A model generated the notes under the pieces. The model saw nothing but the letters and a program-made list of their open reading frames with translations. It had not been told where the DNA came from and made no database searches. DNA of 64,000 nt, from assembly GCF_001571045.1 (NCBI RefSeq), contig NZ_BCSV01000001.1:558001-622000 (forward strand). Reading direction: 5' to 3'. The DNA is from Curtobacterium ammoniigenes NBRC 101786 (GTDB taxonomy: Bacteria; Actinomycetota; Actinomycetes; Actinomycetales; Microbacteriaceae). Each line of letters begins with the position of its first letter. Within the stretch, counting starts at the first letter, position 1. Positions 48,494-56,885 of the stretch are shown here, one piece after another. The position numbers and the translations under genes were made by a program.

Positions 48494-50317
48494 TTAGACG
48501 ACCAGTCTGAGTTCTTCGAGTTCGGCGAGTCTGTTGAACGGGTTCCGGAGGTCGTGTTCGTCGACGGTGAGACGATCAAGGCCGGGTTCGAACAGGGCAG
48601 CGCTGGTCGCGTTTTTGCGGTTGAGGGTTCGCATCGCGAGCCGGAGCTTGAGCCAGTCGAGGATTCGGGAGAGGTTCGCGGTCGCTGCGGCCATCGCGCC
48701 AGCGAGCTCGATGATCCAGGGTCCGCGCATGCGTCGCTTCATCGGCACGGCGAGGGCGGCGCGGTCTGCGTCTTTGAGGCAGGAGTTGCCGTTTTCGATG
48801 TTGTTCCGCTTGCCGAACCATGCTTTCCACGCCGCGGATTTGTACTCGAGGTCCTGGCCGTACTTGATGTGGTTTTGGTGTGTCTTGCCGTGTTCATCGT
48901 TGAGCACGCCGGGAATCTTCACGGTCTTCGGGAGGGCGACGGACACCATCGCTCCGACGCGTTCGTCATACACTTCCGGGTCGTTGAACTCGGGGTAGGT
49001 GTATTGGCGGGCGCAGGTGAGGTCGTAGCCGCTGCGCGGCTTGAGGCGGTACTTCTTTTTCTCTTCGCGTTGGGCGCGGAGGAGCGCGTGCGCTTCAGCG
49101 ATCTTCTGTTTCTTCTCCTCGGCCGGGAGGTTCTCAACCGCTTCGCGGAAGTCGCGGTAGGTCTTCTCGGCTTCGATGAGGGCGGTGGGCATGAAGCCGA
49201 GATACCAGTTGCCGGTGACCATGATGAGGTCGTGGACCCCGTTGGGGCTTTTGTAGAACGCCTGCTGGGTGAGTTCGAAGTCCTCGTTCTTGTAGTCCAT
49301 GACGACCTTGACGCCCGCTTGGGCGAGGGGCCGCTGAAGGTCCTCGGGTTTCGCGCCGGGGAAGTAGGCGCGGTCGGCGATCAGGGTGCTGATCGTGTGA
49401 CCACGGTGCTTCGCTGATTCCCAGAGGAACCGTCCGTGACCGGCAAGACCGCCCGGGAGGTGTCCGCTGGTGGAGAGGAACAGGCGCGGGTACGCGACTT
49501 CGGTTTCGTTCGGGTCGGCGGTCATGACCAGGAATTCCAGCTCCCAGCCGAATGCGGACAGTCCTCTCGGGTTGTCGTCAGGACCGTGGCTGCCCTGGCG
49601 GCCGTACCAACCGCAGTCGTAGTTCGTGGATACCTTGTCGCCGGGTTTGATGTTCTTCGCGGATTTCTGCTTTCCCGACACCTCGATGAAGGTCGCATCC
49701 ATCGCCGCTGCGCCGCGGAATCGTCGCTTTACTTCGCGGGGTAGGAACGCGATCGATCCCTCGATGATGAGGTTGGTCAGTTCGAGCATCCGCTGGTGGC
49801 GTTTGGCCATTTCCGCCTTGTCGCGGCGGCCAACGGCGGCGGCGCGTTCTGCTTCCGTGATCCGTCGGCGGCGTTTCCCGGGATGACGGTCGGTGAGTGC
49901 CCGCAGTCGGAAGATGGCCTCCCAGATGCGGTGATACATCGTGTCCTGGTGCGGGGTGAACTCGGTGATGCCGAGCGCGAGCCGCTGCGCCGTGGTCAGC
50001 GCCATCGCGACCTCGGCCATGTGTTTGATGCTGACGCTGTGCCGGGCGCGCATGGTGACGAACGCGAGCATGAGAACGCTGGTCTCGCTCAGCTGCGCTT
50101 TCCGTCCGCGGGTGGAGTGCTGGTCTTCTTGCTTCCACGCCTCGATGCGGTCCTGAACCGCGGCTCGGCTGAATAGGAGCACGGTTTCGTGCACGGCGAG
50201 CTCGTTCGGGACGACCTGGCCGAGGCGGATGTGCTTGGACATCGACATGCCCCAGCTGTCCGACATCCACTGTTCGGCTTTCTCGAAGTCGTGATACTTC
50301 GGCTTCGCCTCGGTCAT
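48494..50317 (-). CDS. DDE-type transposase, 607 aa
   Basis: A large transposase-like protein. A DDE triad can be placed at Asp207 (AAAMDATFIEVSG), Asp315 (STLIADRAYFPG) and Glu508 (RNNIENGNSCLKD), the last followed by a helix with NLSRILDWLKL as in IS4/IS1182-type enzymes. The first 150 residues are a helical DNA-binding part and residues about 385-425 form a charged insertion (EEKKQKIAEAH). The ATG at 50317 has GGAGG 9 nt upstream. The 5' neighbour small ORF overlaps the start (ATGA). I cannot find clear terminal inverted repeats, so the element borders are not set. Confidence 0.8.
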   Translation of the reverse strand: MTEAKPKYHDFEKAEQWMSDSWGMSMSKHIRLGQVVPNELAVHETVLLFSRAAVQDRIEAWKQEDQHSTRGRKAQLSETSVLMLAFVTMRARHSVSIKHMAEVAMALTTAQRLALGITEFTPHQDTMYHRIWEAIFRLRALTDRHPGKRRRRITEAERAAAVGRRDKAEMAKRHQRMLELTNLIIEGSIAFLPREVKRRFRGAAAMDATFIEVSGKQKSAKNIKPGDKVSTNYDCGWYGRQGSHGPDDNPRGLSAFGWELEFLVMTADPNETEVAYPRLFLSTSGHLPGGLAGHGRFLWESAKHRGHTISTLIADRAYFPGAKPEDLQRPLAQAGVKVVMDYKNEDFELTQQAFYKSPNGVHDLIMVTGNWYLGFMPTALIEAEKTYRDFREAVENLPAEEKKQKIAEAHALLRAQREEKKKYRLKPRSGYDLTCARQYTYPEFNDPEVYDERVGAMVSVALPKTVKIPGVLNDEHGKTHQNHIKYGQDLEYKSAAWKAWFGKRNNIENGNSCLKDADRAALAVPMKRRMRGPWIIELAGAMAAATANLSRILDWLKLRLAMRTLNRKNATSAALFEPGLDRLTVDEHDLRNPFNRLAELEELRLVV

Positions 50318-50409
50318 CGGACGACCTCCACCACGAGCCGCGCGGACGGGCCGAGGACGATGCCCGGTGGGGTGGCGAGCGGAGAGTTCAGGGTGTGCTG
50401 TGTGCGCAT
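50314..50409 (-). CDS. Possible 31-aa leader ORF overlapping the transposase start
   Basis: A short minus-strand ORF (MRTQHTLNSPLATPPGIVLG then PSARLVVEVVR) ends in a TGA that overlaps the ATG of the 607-aa transposase gene. The overlap would couple their translation. The ribosome site is weak (AGCAGG too close). It may be a regulatory leader or chance. Confidence 0.3.
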   Translation of the reverse strand: MRTQHTLNSPLATPPGIVLGPSARLVVEVVR

Positions 50410-50787
50410 GCCTGCTCTATGCCGCGAGGGTTTGGGGTGCTGAGATCGGAAGCAGTACGACCCCGCGCGGAGCGCGTCGGAGTCGTTCGACTCACCTGCC
50501 TCAGACCCCAACTGGTGGGTTCGCGCCGAGGGTCCAGCGACGGTGTGGGCGGCTTCGCCGGAGCCGGGCCGGTGCGACACCGGCGGGAGCGCGCGGTGCG
50601 GGTTCGGCTCAGTCATCGGGGTGGGCGCTATCAGGTGGCTGTTTCGCTGCAGACCGGCATCGAACAGGAATGGCGCGGCAGGAAGCAACGGTAACGATCC
50701 GCGGCGTCGGAGTGGTCCTGTTTCTGGCCCCAACTCCTCGCATGTGCGGCACGGCACGGATTCTTGCCGGCGTCCGCCCATAGGGAT
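50410..50787. other. No gene recognised
   Basis: Upstream region shared by the minus-strand transposase and the plus-strand helicase-associated-domain gene. Several frames are open because of GC content, but none has protein-like sequence. Confidence 0.6.
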
Positions 50788-50812
50788 CCCGAGACCGAGA
50801 TGCGGTCTCGGG
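50788..50812 (+). promoter_or_regulatory. Strong hairpin just upstream of the HA-domain gene start
   Basis: CCCGAGACCG (50788-50797) pairs perfectly with CGGTCTCGGG (50803-50812) around AGATG. Flanking GGATCC boxes (50784-50789 and 50815-50820) can extend it. The ATG of the next gene is at 50823, with AAGG between hairpin and start, so the structure could occlude the ribosome site or be an operator. Confidence 0.5.
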
Positions 50813-50822
50813 AAGGATCCCC

Positions 50823-51392
50823 ATGCCCGGCCGCGTTCCCACGCTCACCGACCTGCACGCCACCTACAGCGCCCTCGCCGCCCAGCCGATTGGCACCCTG
50901 ACCGCTGAACAGCGGCGGAGCGTCTCGTTCTACCTCGCCGACATCGGCGCCGACGAGGCCCCGGAACCGCTCGTCGCGCAGTGGGTGAGTGCACTGCACC
51001 GCCTCGACCGGTTCATGCGGGAGACCCGTCGGTTGCCGCGTGCGGATTCCGTCCGTCCCCGGCCCCGCACCCGGGAGCAGCACCTCGTGGACTGGCTGGC
51101 CTACCAACGCCGGCCCCAGGTCCGTCGAGCGCTCTGCGACTATCAGCTCCGGCGGCTGGAAACGCTCCCCGGATTCCGGTGGGCGCCGCAGGACGACACC
51201 TGGCATGCAACCTTCGACGCGCATCAGCGGTTCTGGGAGCGGCATGGCCACGCCCCCTCGAGACGGTCGACGGATGCCCGGGAAGCGGCGCTGGGACGAT
51301 GGGTCGCCCATCAGCGGGCGAATCACCGAAGCGGCATCCTCCTCCCCGAACGAGAACAGCTCCTCCGGGCGGCCAGCTACCGCGTCCTCTAA
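50823..51392 (+). CDS. Helicase-associated-domain protein
   Basis: A 189-aa protein with no helicase core. Residues about 115-185 match the helicase-associated (HA) repeat: DDTWHATFDAHQRFWERHGH followed by a Pro/Arg-rich turn and LGRWVAHQRANHRSG. An earlier segment (RTREQHLVDWLAYQRRPQVR) is a degenerate second copy. HA domains are nucleic-acid-binding helical bundles common in actinobacterial helicases and mobile elements. The gene converges on the recombinase-like gene with stop codons overlapping by 2 nt. The ATG at 50823 follows a strong hairpin. Confidence 0.65.
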   Translation: MPGRVPTLTDLHATYSALAAQPIGTLTAEQRRSVSFYLADIGADEAPEPLVAQWVSALHRLDRFMRETRRLPRADSVRPRPRTREQHLVDWLAYQRRPQVRRALCDYQLRRLETLPGFRWAPQDDTWHATFDAHQRFWERHGHAPSRRSTDAREAALGRWVAHQRANHRSGILLPEREQLLRAASYRVL

Positions 51393-52489
51393 GAGACAGG
51401 CAGAGCTGGGCCTGCTCCCTCCCGCAGGAGCCGGCGGAGATGCCGCCGATGCTCAGGCGTGTCAAGCGTTGGGACGTGGACCAGCATCGAAAGGAGATGA
51501 CTCGCCTTCGACAGACCAGCCGCGCGCATCAGCGCGGCCGGGTCTGTCTGCGCGGCTAAGTGTGTGACGAGCCACGTTGCTCGCAACCGGGTCGGCATCG
51601 GAGTTGGTTCGCTGCCTCGGTCGCTCTGCCGGATGAACCCGGTCACGATGTTCGACGTTGCTGGGTCCCGGGTCGGCGATCCGAACGCCCAAACATCTGC
51701 CGCGAGATCCTCGACCGCATTCAGGAGGAGATACTCCCACCCTTTGAGCAGCGGCACCTGTCGTGGCCTGGAGCCCGGCACGGAGACCACGACGCCGTGC
51801 TCGTCGACGTGCAGGTCACGGCGACGCAGATGCTGCACTTCATACGGGTCAAGTCCCGCGCCCGCGGTGAGGGCGAGGAGGATGCTGGCGTCGCGGCGCT
51901 TCTTCCGCGTCGACTGACCCAGCGCCCACGACCGCAACAACTCCAACTCCAGTTCCGTGTGCGGGACGCTGACCGGCTGATCGTTCAAAGCATCGAACGA
52001 CACTGCAGCCTGCCGGGGGAGGACCACCTCGGAGATCCGCAGCAGTACCGAGCGGTAGTCCCGCCGCGTCTTGTCCGCGAGATCGCTGCCGGCGATGAAC
52101 CGGCGAATCATCACCGGGTGAAACACCACCGCAGCATCCGCCGGATACCCGTTCACCGTGACCATCCAGTCCACGAACGCCGTGACCGGCACTAGCAGCC
52201 GCGCGGCGAGGTATCGGCACGCGGGCGCTATCAGCGCGACCGCGTCCTCCGCTAACGGCCGCGCCACAGCCCACCGCTCGCCAGGGAGACCCTTCGGCCG
52301 GTACTTTGCGAACGCGACCTGCACATCCGGACGCAACCGTGACACCAATGAGCGAACATCCTCGGTGCCCTCCGGAGTGCCGAGCATCGCCAGGTCGGCG
52401 TCGAGCGGCAGCGGCTCCCAACACCGCGTGTGCGTGCAACCCTCAACACGCCCCGGACGAGAAAAATCCCGCCCGTACGGAAGTCCCAT
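51389..52489 (-). CDS. Tyrosine-recombinase-like protein lacking catalytic residues
   Basis: A 366-aa protein with the layout of a phage-type integrase: an N-terminal SAM-like helical part with KTRRDYRSVLLRISEVV (residues 140-156) and a catalytic-like core beginning KKRRDASILLALTAGAGLDPYEVQHLRRRDL. The usual Arg I (after the G in GLR-E) is Leu/Asp here, the HxLRH box reads PTRLRATWLVTHLA, and the region of the nucleophilic Tyr (AGLSKASHLLSMLVHVPTLD) has no Tyr. It is therefore probably not a working recombinase, but may bind DNA. The ATG at 52489 has GGAGG 7 nt upstream; a GTG at 52612 would add 41 residues. Confidence 0.62.
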   Translation of the reverse strand: MGLPYGRDFSRPGRVEGCTHTRCWEPLPLDADLAMLGTPEGTEDVRSLVSRLRPDVQVAFAKYRPKGLPGERWAVARPLAEDAVALIAPACRYLAARLLVPVTAFVDWMVTVNGYPADAAVVFHPVMIRRFIAGSDLADKTRRDYRSVLLRISEVVLPRQAAVSFDALNDQPVSVPHTELELELLRSWALGQSTRKKRRDASILLALTAGAGLDPYEVQHLRRRDLHVDEHGVVVSVPGSRPRQVPLLKGWEYLLLNAVEDLAADVWAFGSPTRDPATSNIVTGFIRQSDRGSEPTPMPTRLRATWLVTHLAAQTDPAALMRAAGLSKASHLLSMLVHVPTLDTPEHRRHLRRLLREGAGPALPVS

Positions 52490-52707
52490 CGGCTTGCCTC
52501 CACCATCATCCGACGTTGTTGCTACCACCACGCATGCCGGCTGAACCTCAACGGCCCGTTCCTCCGCATCTCGGAACAGCTGCCGGGATTCAATGCCCTT
52601 ACGAATCTCCACACAACGGTCTATGCCGCGAACGAGACGGACGCTGGAGACCCTCGCTAAGGAGCCAGTTGTTTCTTGGCCGCAGTGCTGGGCGGCGGCG
52701 TCGAGCC

Positions 52708-52950
52708 GTGATCGTCACTGAGCAGCGCATCGCGACCCGGCAGGCGCTGATCGACTGGCGCGGGAACCGATACTCCGTCCCACCGGAGCTCGCCGCGGCG
52801 AGAGTCGTCGTTCAACAGCGGCTCGGCGGAGACGTGATCGACATCGCCACCGTCTCCGGCGGGTTCGTCGCCCGGCATCGGGTCGGCGAACCCGGCCTCG
52901 GGGTCACGATCCGCGACGCCGGGCACGTCACCGCGCTCGAAGCGATCTGA
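52708..52950 (+). pseudogene. Remnant of an IS21-family IstA transposase (C-terminus only)
   Basis: About 80 codons ending in a normal stop encode a segment that reads IDWRGNRYSVPPELAAARVV, then GFVARHR and RDAGHVTALEAI, the typical C-terminal domain of IS21 transposases (IstA). The N-terminal catalytic part and the helper IstB are missing. Confidence 0.65.
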
Positions 52951-53023
52951 GGAATGTCAGCGGGTTCGGGGGGACTGCAGCAGACCCGAACGGTGTGTGC
53001 GCGGGATGAGCGGAGGCTTCTGC

Positions 53024-54161
53024 GCTAGTTGTTGTGGGTCATGACGTTGTTGACGCTGGCGGGGTGTGAAGAAGCGGGCCCGTTGCCGGTTGGATTGGGA
53101 GTGCTACCCACCCATCCCGACCGCAAGGACCCGCTTCGTGACCCACCGTAACGCTCCGCTGTCCGTCGAGGGCCGCCGACGCCTGATTGACCGCTGCCGC
53201 ACCCGCCCCATCAGCCATGTCGCCCAGGAGATGGGCATCAGCCGGGCGTGCGCGTCGAAGTGGGTGAACCGGTGGCGAGCCCACGGCGACCTCGGCCTGG
53301 AGGATCGTTCCAGCGCACCGGGATCCTCGCCGGCCGCGACACCGCCAGCGCTCGTGGACCGGATCGAGCAGCTGCGCCGTGACGGCAAGCAATCCGCGCG
53401 CCGCATCGTGCTCGAGCTCGCCGCGGACGAGATCACGATCTCGGTGCGGACGCTCACGCGCGTGTTGGACCGGCTCGGGTTGAACCGCCGTCGTCACATC
53501 GATCCCGACGGCGACTCGAACCGTGCTCCGCGGAAGATCGTGGCCCGGTATCCGGGGCACATGGTGCATCTGGACGTGAAGAAGGTCGGCCGGATCCCCG
53601 ACGGCGGCGGCTGGCGGGTCCACGGCCGCGGATCCGACCAGCACCGCGCATCCGGCAGAGCACGCACGAAGGACCGTTCCATCCGCTCCCCGCGTCCGGG
53701 CTATGTGTTCTTGCACTCCGCCGTCGACGGCCACTCCAGGCTGGCCTATACGGAGCACCTGCCCGACGAGAAAGCGTCGACCACGATCGGGTTCTTCCAC
53801 CGAGCACGAGCGTTCTTCACGGCGCACGGCATCGTCCGGCTGACCCGGGTCGTGACCGACAACGGCTCGAACTTCCGTGCCGACGCGTTCCACGCCGTGA
53901 TCCTCGCGCACGCGGCCCGGCATCAGCGGACCAGGCCATACACGCCCCGCCACAACGGCAAGGTCGAGCGCTACAACCGGATCCTCGCCGAGGAGTTCCT
54001 CTACGCCCGAACTTTCACCTCGGAACAGCAGCGAGCCGACGCTCTGCAGGTCTGGAACGTGCATTACAACTACCATCGGCCACACACCGCCACCGGCAAC
54101 CAGCCGCCCGCGAGCAAACTCCGCACCGGCGTCACCAACGTCATGGCCTCATACAGCTAGT
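53024..54161 (+). mobile_element. IS481-family insertion sequence with 6-bp target duplication
   Basis: The element spans 53030-54155. Its ends are imperfect inverted repeats of about 30 bp: the left end starts TGTTGTGGGTCATGACGTTG and the right end, read inward on the minus strand, TGTATGAGGCCATGACGTTG. Direct repeats GCTAGT flank it (53024-53029 and 54156-54161), which fits the NCTAGN target and 6-bp duplication known for IS481. Both ends and the single ORF are intact, so it may still be mobile. Confidence 0.9.
53138..54160 (+). CDS. IS481 family transposase
   Basis: A 340-aa transposase. A helix-turn-helix leader (LSVEGRRRLIDRC, then PISHVAQEMGISRACASKWV) binds the ends. The RNase H-fold core has the DDE triad at Asp146 (MVHLDVKKVG), Asp241 (VVTDNGSNF) and Glu277 (HNGKVERYNR), and the family ending NYHRPHTATGNQPPAS. 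The GTG at 53138 is the likely start. The stop codon TAG (54158-54160) is not part of the element: it is supplied by the CTAG of the target duplication. The protein is complete. Confidence 0.93.
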   Translation: MTHRNAPLSVEGRRRLIDRCRTRPISHVAQEMGISRACASKWVNRWRAHGDLGLEDRSSAPGSSPAATPPALVDRIEQLRRDGKQSARRIVLELAADEITISVRTLTRVLDRLGLNRRRHIDPDGDSNRAPRKIVARYPGHMVHLDVKKVGRIPDGGGWRVHGRGSDQHRASGRARTKDRSIRSPRPGYVFLHSAVDGHSRLAYTEHLPDEKASTTIGFFHRARAFFTAHGIVRLTRVVTDNGSNFRADAFHAVILAHAARHQRTRPYTPRHNGKVERYNRILAEEFLYARTFTSEQQRADALQVWNVHYNYHRPHTATGNQPPASKLRTGVTNVMASYS

Positions 54162-54233
54162 CGGCACCTATGCCCAAAAACGGTGCGCCCCCGATATAAC
54201 TGTGAATAGCACCCGGAGTAGATGGGAAGTGCT

Positions 54234-55262
54234 ATGGCGAGCTTCGACCCGGGCCGAGTGGAGATCGCCCACTGGGTGATCAATGAGATTCCCAAGAGCT
54301 TCAAGAGGCAAGAGGGAACACCGCCGACCCTGAGCGAGGCGCTGTCGCCCTATGACGTCGACGTCGCTCGATTCTTCGAGCGCAAGATCAGCGAAAGCTT
54401 TGGGCGCTCCAAGCACGAGATACAAGCGATTCCGGGCCGCGCAACGCCCGAGTCGGTCTTGGCTCGGCTTCGCTACGAACGGGGCATCATCGAGCTCTCC
54501 GTCGACCTCGGTGGTCGACTGCACGACTCTCAATCGGGCGCGATGTCGGGGGGACTGCTGGTAGTGACAGAGGGCACTCACGCCGGAAATCCCATCCTGG
54601 CGGTGCTCAAGCTGGAAAAGGAAGAAGGCGCTCGGGCGGCAACCGCTCAGGTGGAAGGCAAGAGCACCTACAGCGTCGAGTACATGCGCGATCTGTTTCT
54701 CACCGGTCGCACTCGAGTCTTCAAAGTTGCGGTCTTCGCTCTTGATGACGATGCGTCCTCCCTCGTCGGATGGGTCTGCGATCCTCAGTCGAAAGGCACG
54801 GACGTCGCCGACTTCTTCCTAGAGACGTTCCTCGAGTGCGAACTGACGAACGACCCGAAGGTCGCGACGCGTCAGTTCCACGCTGAGGCCGAGAAGTTCA
54901 TCAACGATCATGTCGACGACCCGGAGAAGAAGTCCCGCTACGAAACCGCGGTCATCGCTGAACTCAACCGCCACGATGCCGAGGTGCGCCTGCGGCCGTT
55001 TGCGGAAGGCAACCTCGACGTCGAGGACCGCGGCGCGTTCGTTCAAGCGATGCGCGATGCGGGCGTCGCACCGTCATTCGTCAAGGACATCGACCTCATC
55101 CGCTCGCGAATCAGACGGATGCAATACGAGTTCGAAGCGGGCGTGAAAGTCAGCTATCCCGCCGACACCCCGGAGGGCGTCGTGACCGTAACTGGCAGGG
55201 ACGACGGGCGAACGGAACTGCTAGTCGTCGACGAGCTCAAGAATCTGCACAGCCGCGCATGA
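54234..55262 (+). CDS. Nucleoid-associated (NA37/YejK-like) protein
   Basis: A 342-aa protein resembling the 37-kDa nucleoid-associated family: an N-terminal IAHWVINEIP strand, the central GLLVVTEGTHAGNPILAVLKLEKEEG segment (in two parts GLLVVTEG and ILAVLKLEKEEG), and a FFLETFLECEL block followed by a helical region. NA37 proteins bind DNA or the nucleoid. I start at the ATG at 54234 because GGGAAG is 4 nt upstream; an ATG 12 nt earlier is possible. The TGA overlaps the ATG of the RelA/SpoT gene, forming the first pair of a three-gene coupled operon. It begins 73 nt after the IS481 target duplication, so the IS may have replaced its natural upstream region. Confidence 0.7.
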   Translation: MASFDPGRVEIAHWVINEIPKSFKRQEGTPPTLSEALSPYDVDVARFFERKISESFGRSKHEIQAIPGRATPESVLARLRYERGIIELSVDLGGRLHDSQSGAMSGGLLVVTEGTHAGNPILAVLKLEKEEGARAATAQVEGKSTYSVEYMRDLFLTGRTRVFKVAVFALDDDASSLVGWVCDPQSKGTDVADFFLETFLECELTNDPKVATRQFHAEAEKFINDHVDDPEKKSRYETAVIAELNRHDAEVRLRPFAEGNLDVEDRGAFVQAMRDAGVAPSFVKDIDLIRSRIRRMQYEFEAGVKVSYPADTPEGVVTVTGRDDGRTELLVVDELKNLHSRA

Positions 55263-56200
55263 GCGTGATCGCTGACGCACGCGCACGCTTCGTCGCGGAG
55301 CGGCCCGCGTTCGTCACCTTGGCCGAGCGGGTCGCAGATGCCATCAAGAAGAGAACGCGAAGCGAAGGCATCGCTTGCTCCGTGAGCGGGCGAGCGAAGG
55401 AAGTCTCTAGCTTCGTCGGCAAAGCCCTGCGCAAGAACTACAGCGACCCATGGACCGAGATCACTGACAAGGTTGGCGTCCGGGTGACGCTGGATGATCC
55501 GAGCGATCTCGGGCGCGTCGTCGAACTGATCAACAGCGACTACGAAGTCGTGGAGTACCAAGACAAGACCCACACGCTCTGGGAGGCTGACAAGATCGGC
55601 TACGGCGGCGTTCACCTCCAGGTCGTTATCCGCGACGGCGCCGATGTCGTAGGTGAGTGCGAAATTCAAGTTAGGAGCGCCGCGCAGAACCTTTGGTCGG
55701 AAATGTCCCACCGGTTGCTCTACAAGCCCGGGGTGGAGCCCGACGACGACACCAAGCGCGCGCTCACCCGTCTGGCAGCGCTCATGGAGATCTTTGACGA
55801 GGAGGTGTCACGGCGCGTGAAACAGATGACAGCAGCGCCCGGTTATCGAATTGAGGAACTCATCAACCTCGCCGAGAGCGAGTTCTACAGGTTCTCCGAC
55901 AACACCTACGACCGACCGCTCAGCCGATATGTGATTTCCGAGATCGGCCCCACCCTTCCGAGTGAGCAGGCGCATCAGTACGCGGCTCAGTTGCACGCGT
56001 TCGTCGCTGACCACCAGGACAAGCTGACCGACATCTTCCGCCGCTACGCAGACGTGAGCACGGTCGTCTTAATCCACCAACCCGAGTCGATGATCATCTT
56101 CGAACGCATTGCGAGCGATCCCTTCACCTTGCGAGAAGTGTGGGGACGCCAACTGCCCTCAGATGAGCTTGACCAGCTCCAAGCGATCTGGGGTGACTGA
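55259..56200 (+). CDS. RelA/SpoT-fold nucleotidyltransferase
   Basis: A 313-aa protein with one RelA/SpoT synthetase domain in residues about 25-165 and no hydrolase, TGS or ACT domain. Visible active-site elements are GRAK (44-47) and Lys55, Asp70 in ITDKVGVRV for metal, Tyr115-x3-His119 in YGGVH, and Glu135 with Gln137 in CEIQVRS, then a Trp and His151 in LWSEMSH. All correspond to (p)ppGpp synthetase positions. The C-terminal 150 residues are helical and of unknown role. Single-domain relatives either make alarmones or, in toxSAS toxins, pyrophosphorylate tRNA. It overlaps its neighbours on both sides (ATGA, then 8 bp), so the three products are probably made together. Confidence 0.85.
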   Translation: MSVIADARARFVAERPAFVTLAERVADAIKKRTRSEGIACSVSGRAKEVSSFVGKALRKNYSDPWTEITDKVGVRVTLDDPSDLGRVVELINSDYEVVEYQDKTHTLWEADKIGYGGVHLQVVIRDGADVVGECEIQVRSAAQNLWSEMSHRLLYKPGVEPDDDTKRALTRLAALMEIFDEEVSRRVKQMTAAPGYRIEELINLAESEFYRFSDNTYDRPLSRYVISEIGPTLPSEQAHQYAAQLHAFVADHQDKLTDIFRRYADVSTVVLIHQPESMIIFERIASDPFTLREVWGRQLPSDELDQLQAIWGD

Positions 56201-56840
56201 GGATCATGCGGAGGTCGGCAGTCGAAAGATGAACGCCGACCGCACCTTCGGCGACCGCATCGGGGCGGCACTCCGATCTGCGCCGGCGCTTACGCTTCCG
56301 CCCGACCTGGTCGAGTCATGTATCGACTCAGGGCAGGCCTCCGCCCAGCTTGCGGAGTCGCAGTTCCGCTCGGCATTCCAACGCTCGCTAGAAGCGATCC
56401 CGCGGCGGACGAGGGCGGGCGGCCTGAATGGCGTAACCGGCCACATCTCAGAGTCGGTCGCGGAGTTAATTCTGGTCGAGGCTGGATGGAGTCCGGTCGA
56501 ACACTTCGTTGGCCCGTTCTCCGGAGGCCATGGGATCGATTTGGCGCTGCTCTCCCCAAGCCTCGAGCATCTCGTCGTCGTCGAGGTGAAGGGCACACTG
56601 CAGCCCAGCCGGTGGCCCAGACTCACTCGCGGCGAGATCGACCAGATGTCCCTCGAGTGGCTCTCGGCGCCCGGTAATGCCGGGATGCGAAGCTTGGGCC
56701 TCGACGGGACCGCCGTAAGCGGTGTGGTGCTCCTGTTTCAATTCGCTCGCAGGCAGTGGAAAGGCGTTCTGACCGCCGACTTCGAGGCGGTTCTGCCCCT
56801 CTCAAACCTCCGAGAACTAGCTGACTTCCCAGCTCTCTAG
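56193..56840 (+). CDS. PD-(D/E)XK nuclease-like protein
   Basis: A 215-aa protein whose middle carries a restriction-endonuclease-like core: Glu87/Glu91 in a helix (HISESVAELIL), Asp116 in GGHGIDLALL, and Glu131-x-Lys133 in HLVVVEVKGT, with spacing typical of PD-(D/E)XK nucleases. It may cut DNA or RNA as the effector of the operon. The GTG at 56193 overlaps the RelA/SpoT stop by 8 bp; an ATG at 56229 is an alternative. No family name is recognised. The C-terminal part after residue 170 is hydrophobic-rich (SGVVLLFQFARRQW). Confidence 0.7.
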   Translation: MTEDHAEVGSRKMNADRTFGDRIGAALRSAPALTLPPDLVESCIDSGQASAQLAESQFRSAFQRSLEAIPRRTRAGGLNGVTGHISESVAELILVEAGWSPVEHFVGPFSGGHGIDLALLSPSLEHLVVVEVKGTLQPSRWPRLTRGEIDQMSLEWLSAPGNAGMRSLGLDGTAVSGVVLLFQFARRQWKGVLTADFEAVLPLSNLRELADFPAL

Positions 56841-56885
56841 CTCGCGCGCGATCTGGAGCGCGGTCAGTCTGCGCCCGCGCGAAAA

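Noticed and set aside
50416-52631. 12-bp direct repeat TCTATGCCGCGA at 50416-50427 and 52620-52631 flanking the HA-domain and recombinase-like genes
   Set aside because: A 12-mer match within a GC-rich 16-kb stretch is expected by chance, and neither copy lies at a recognisable element end.
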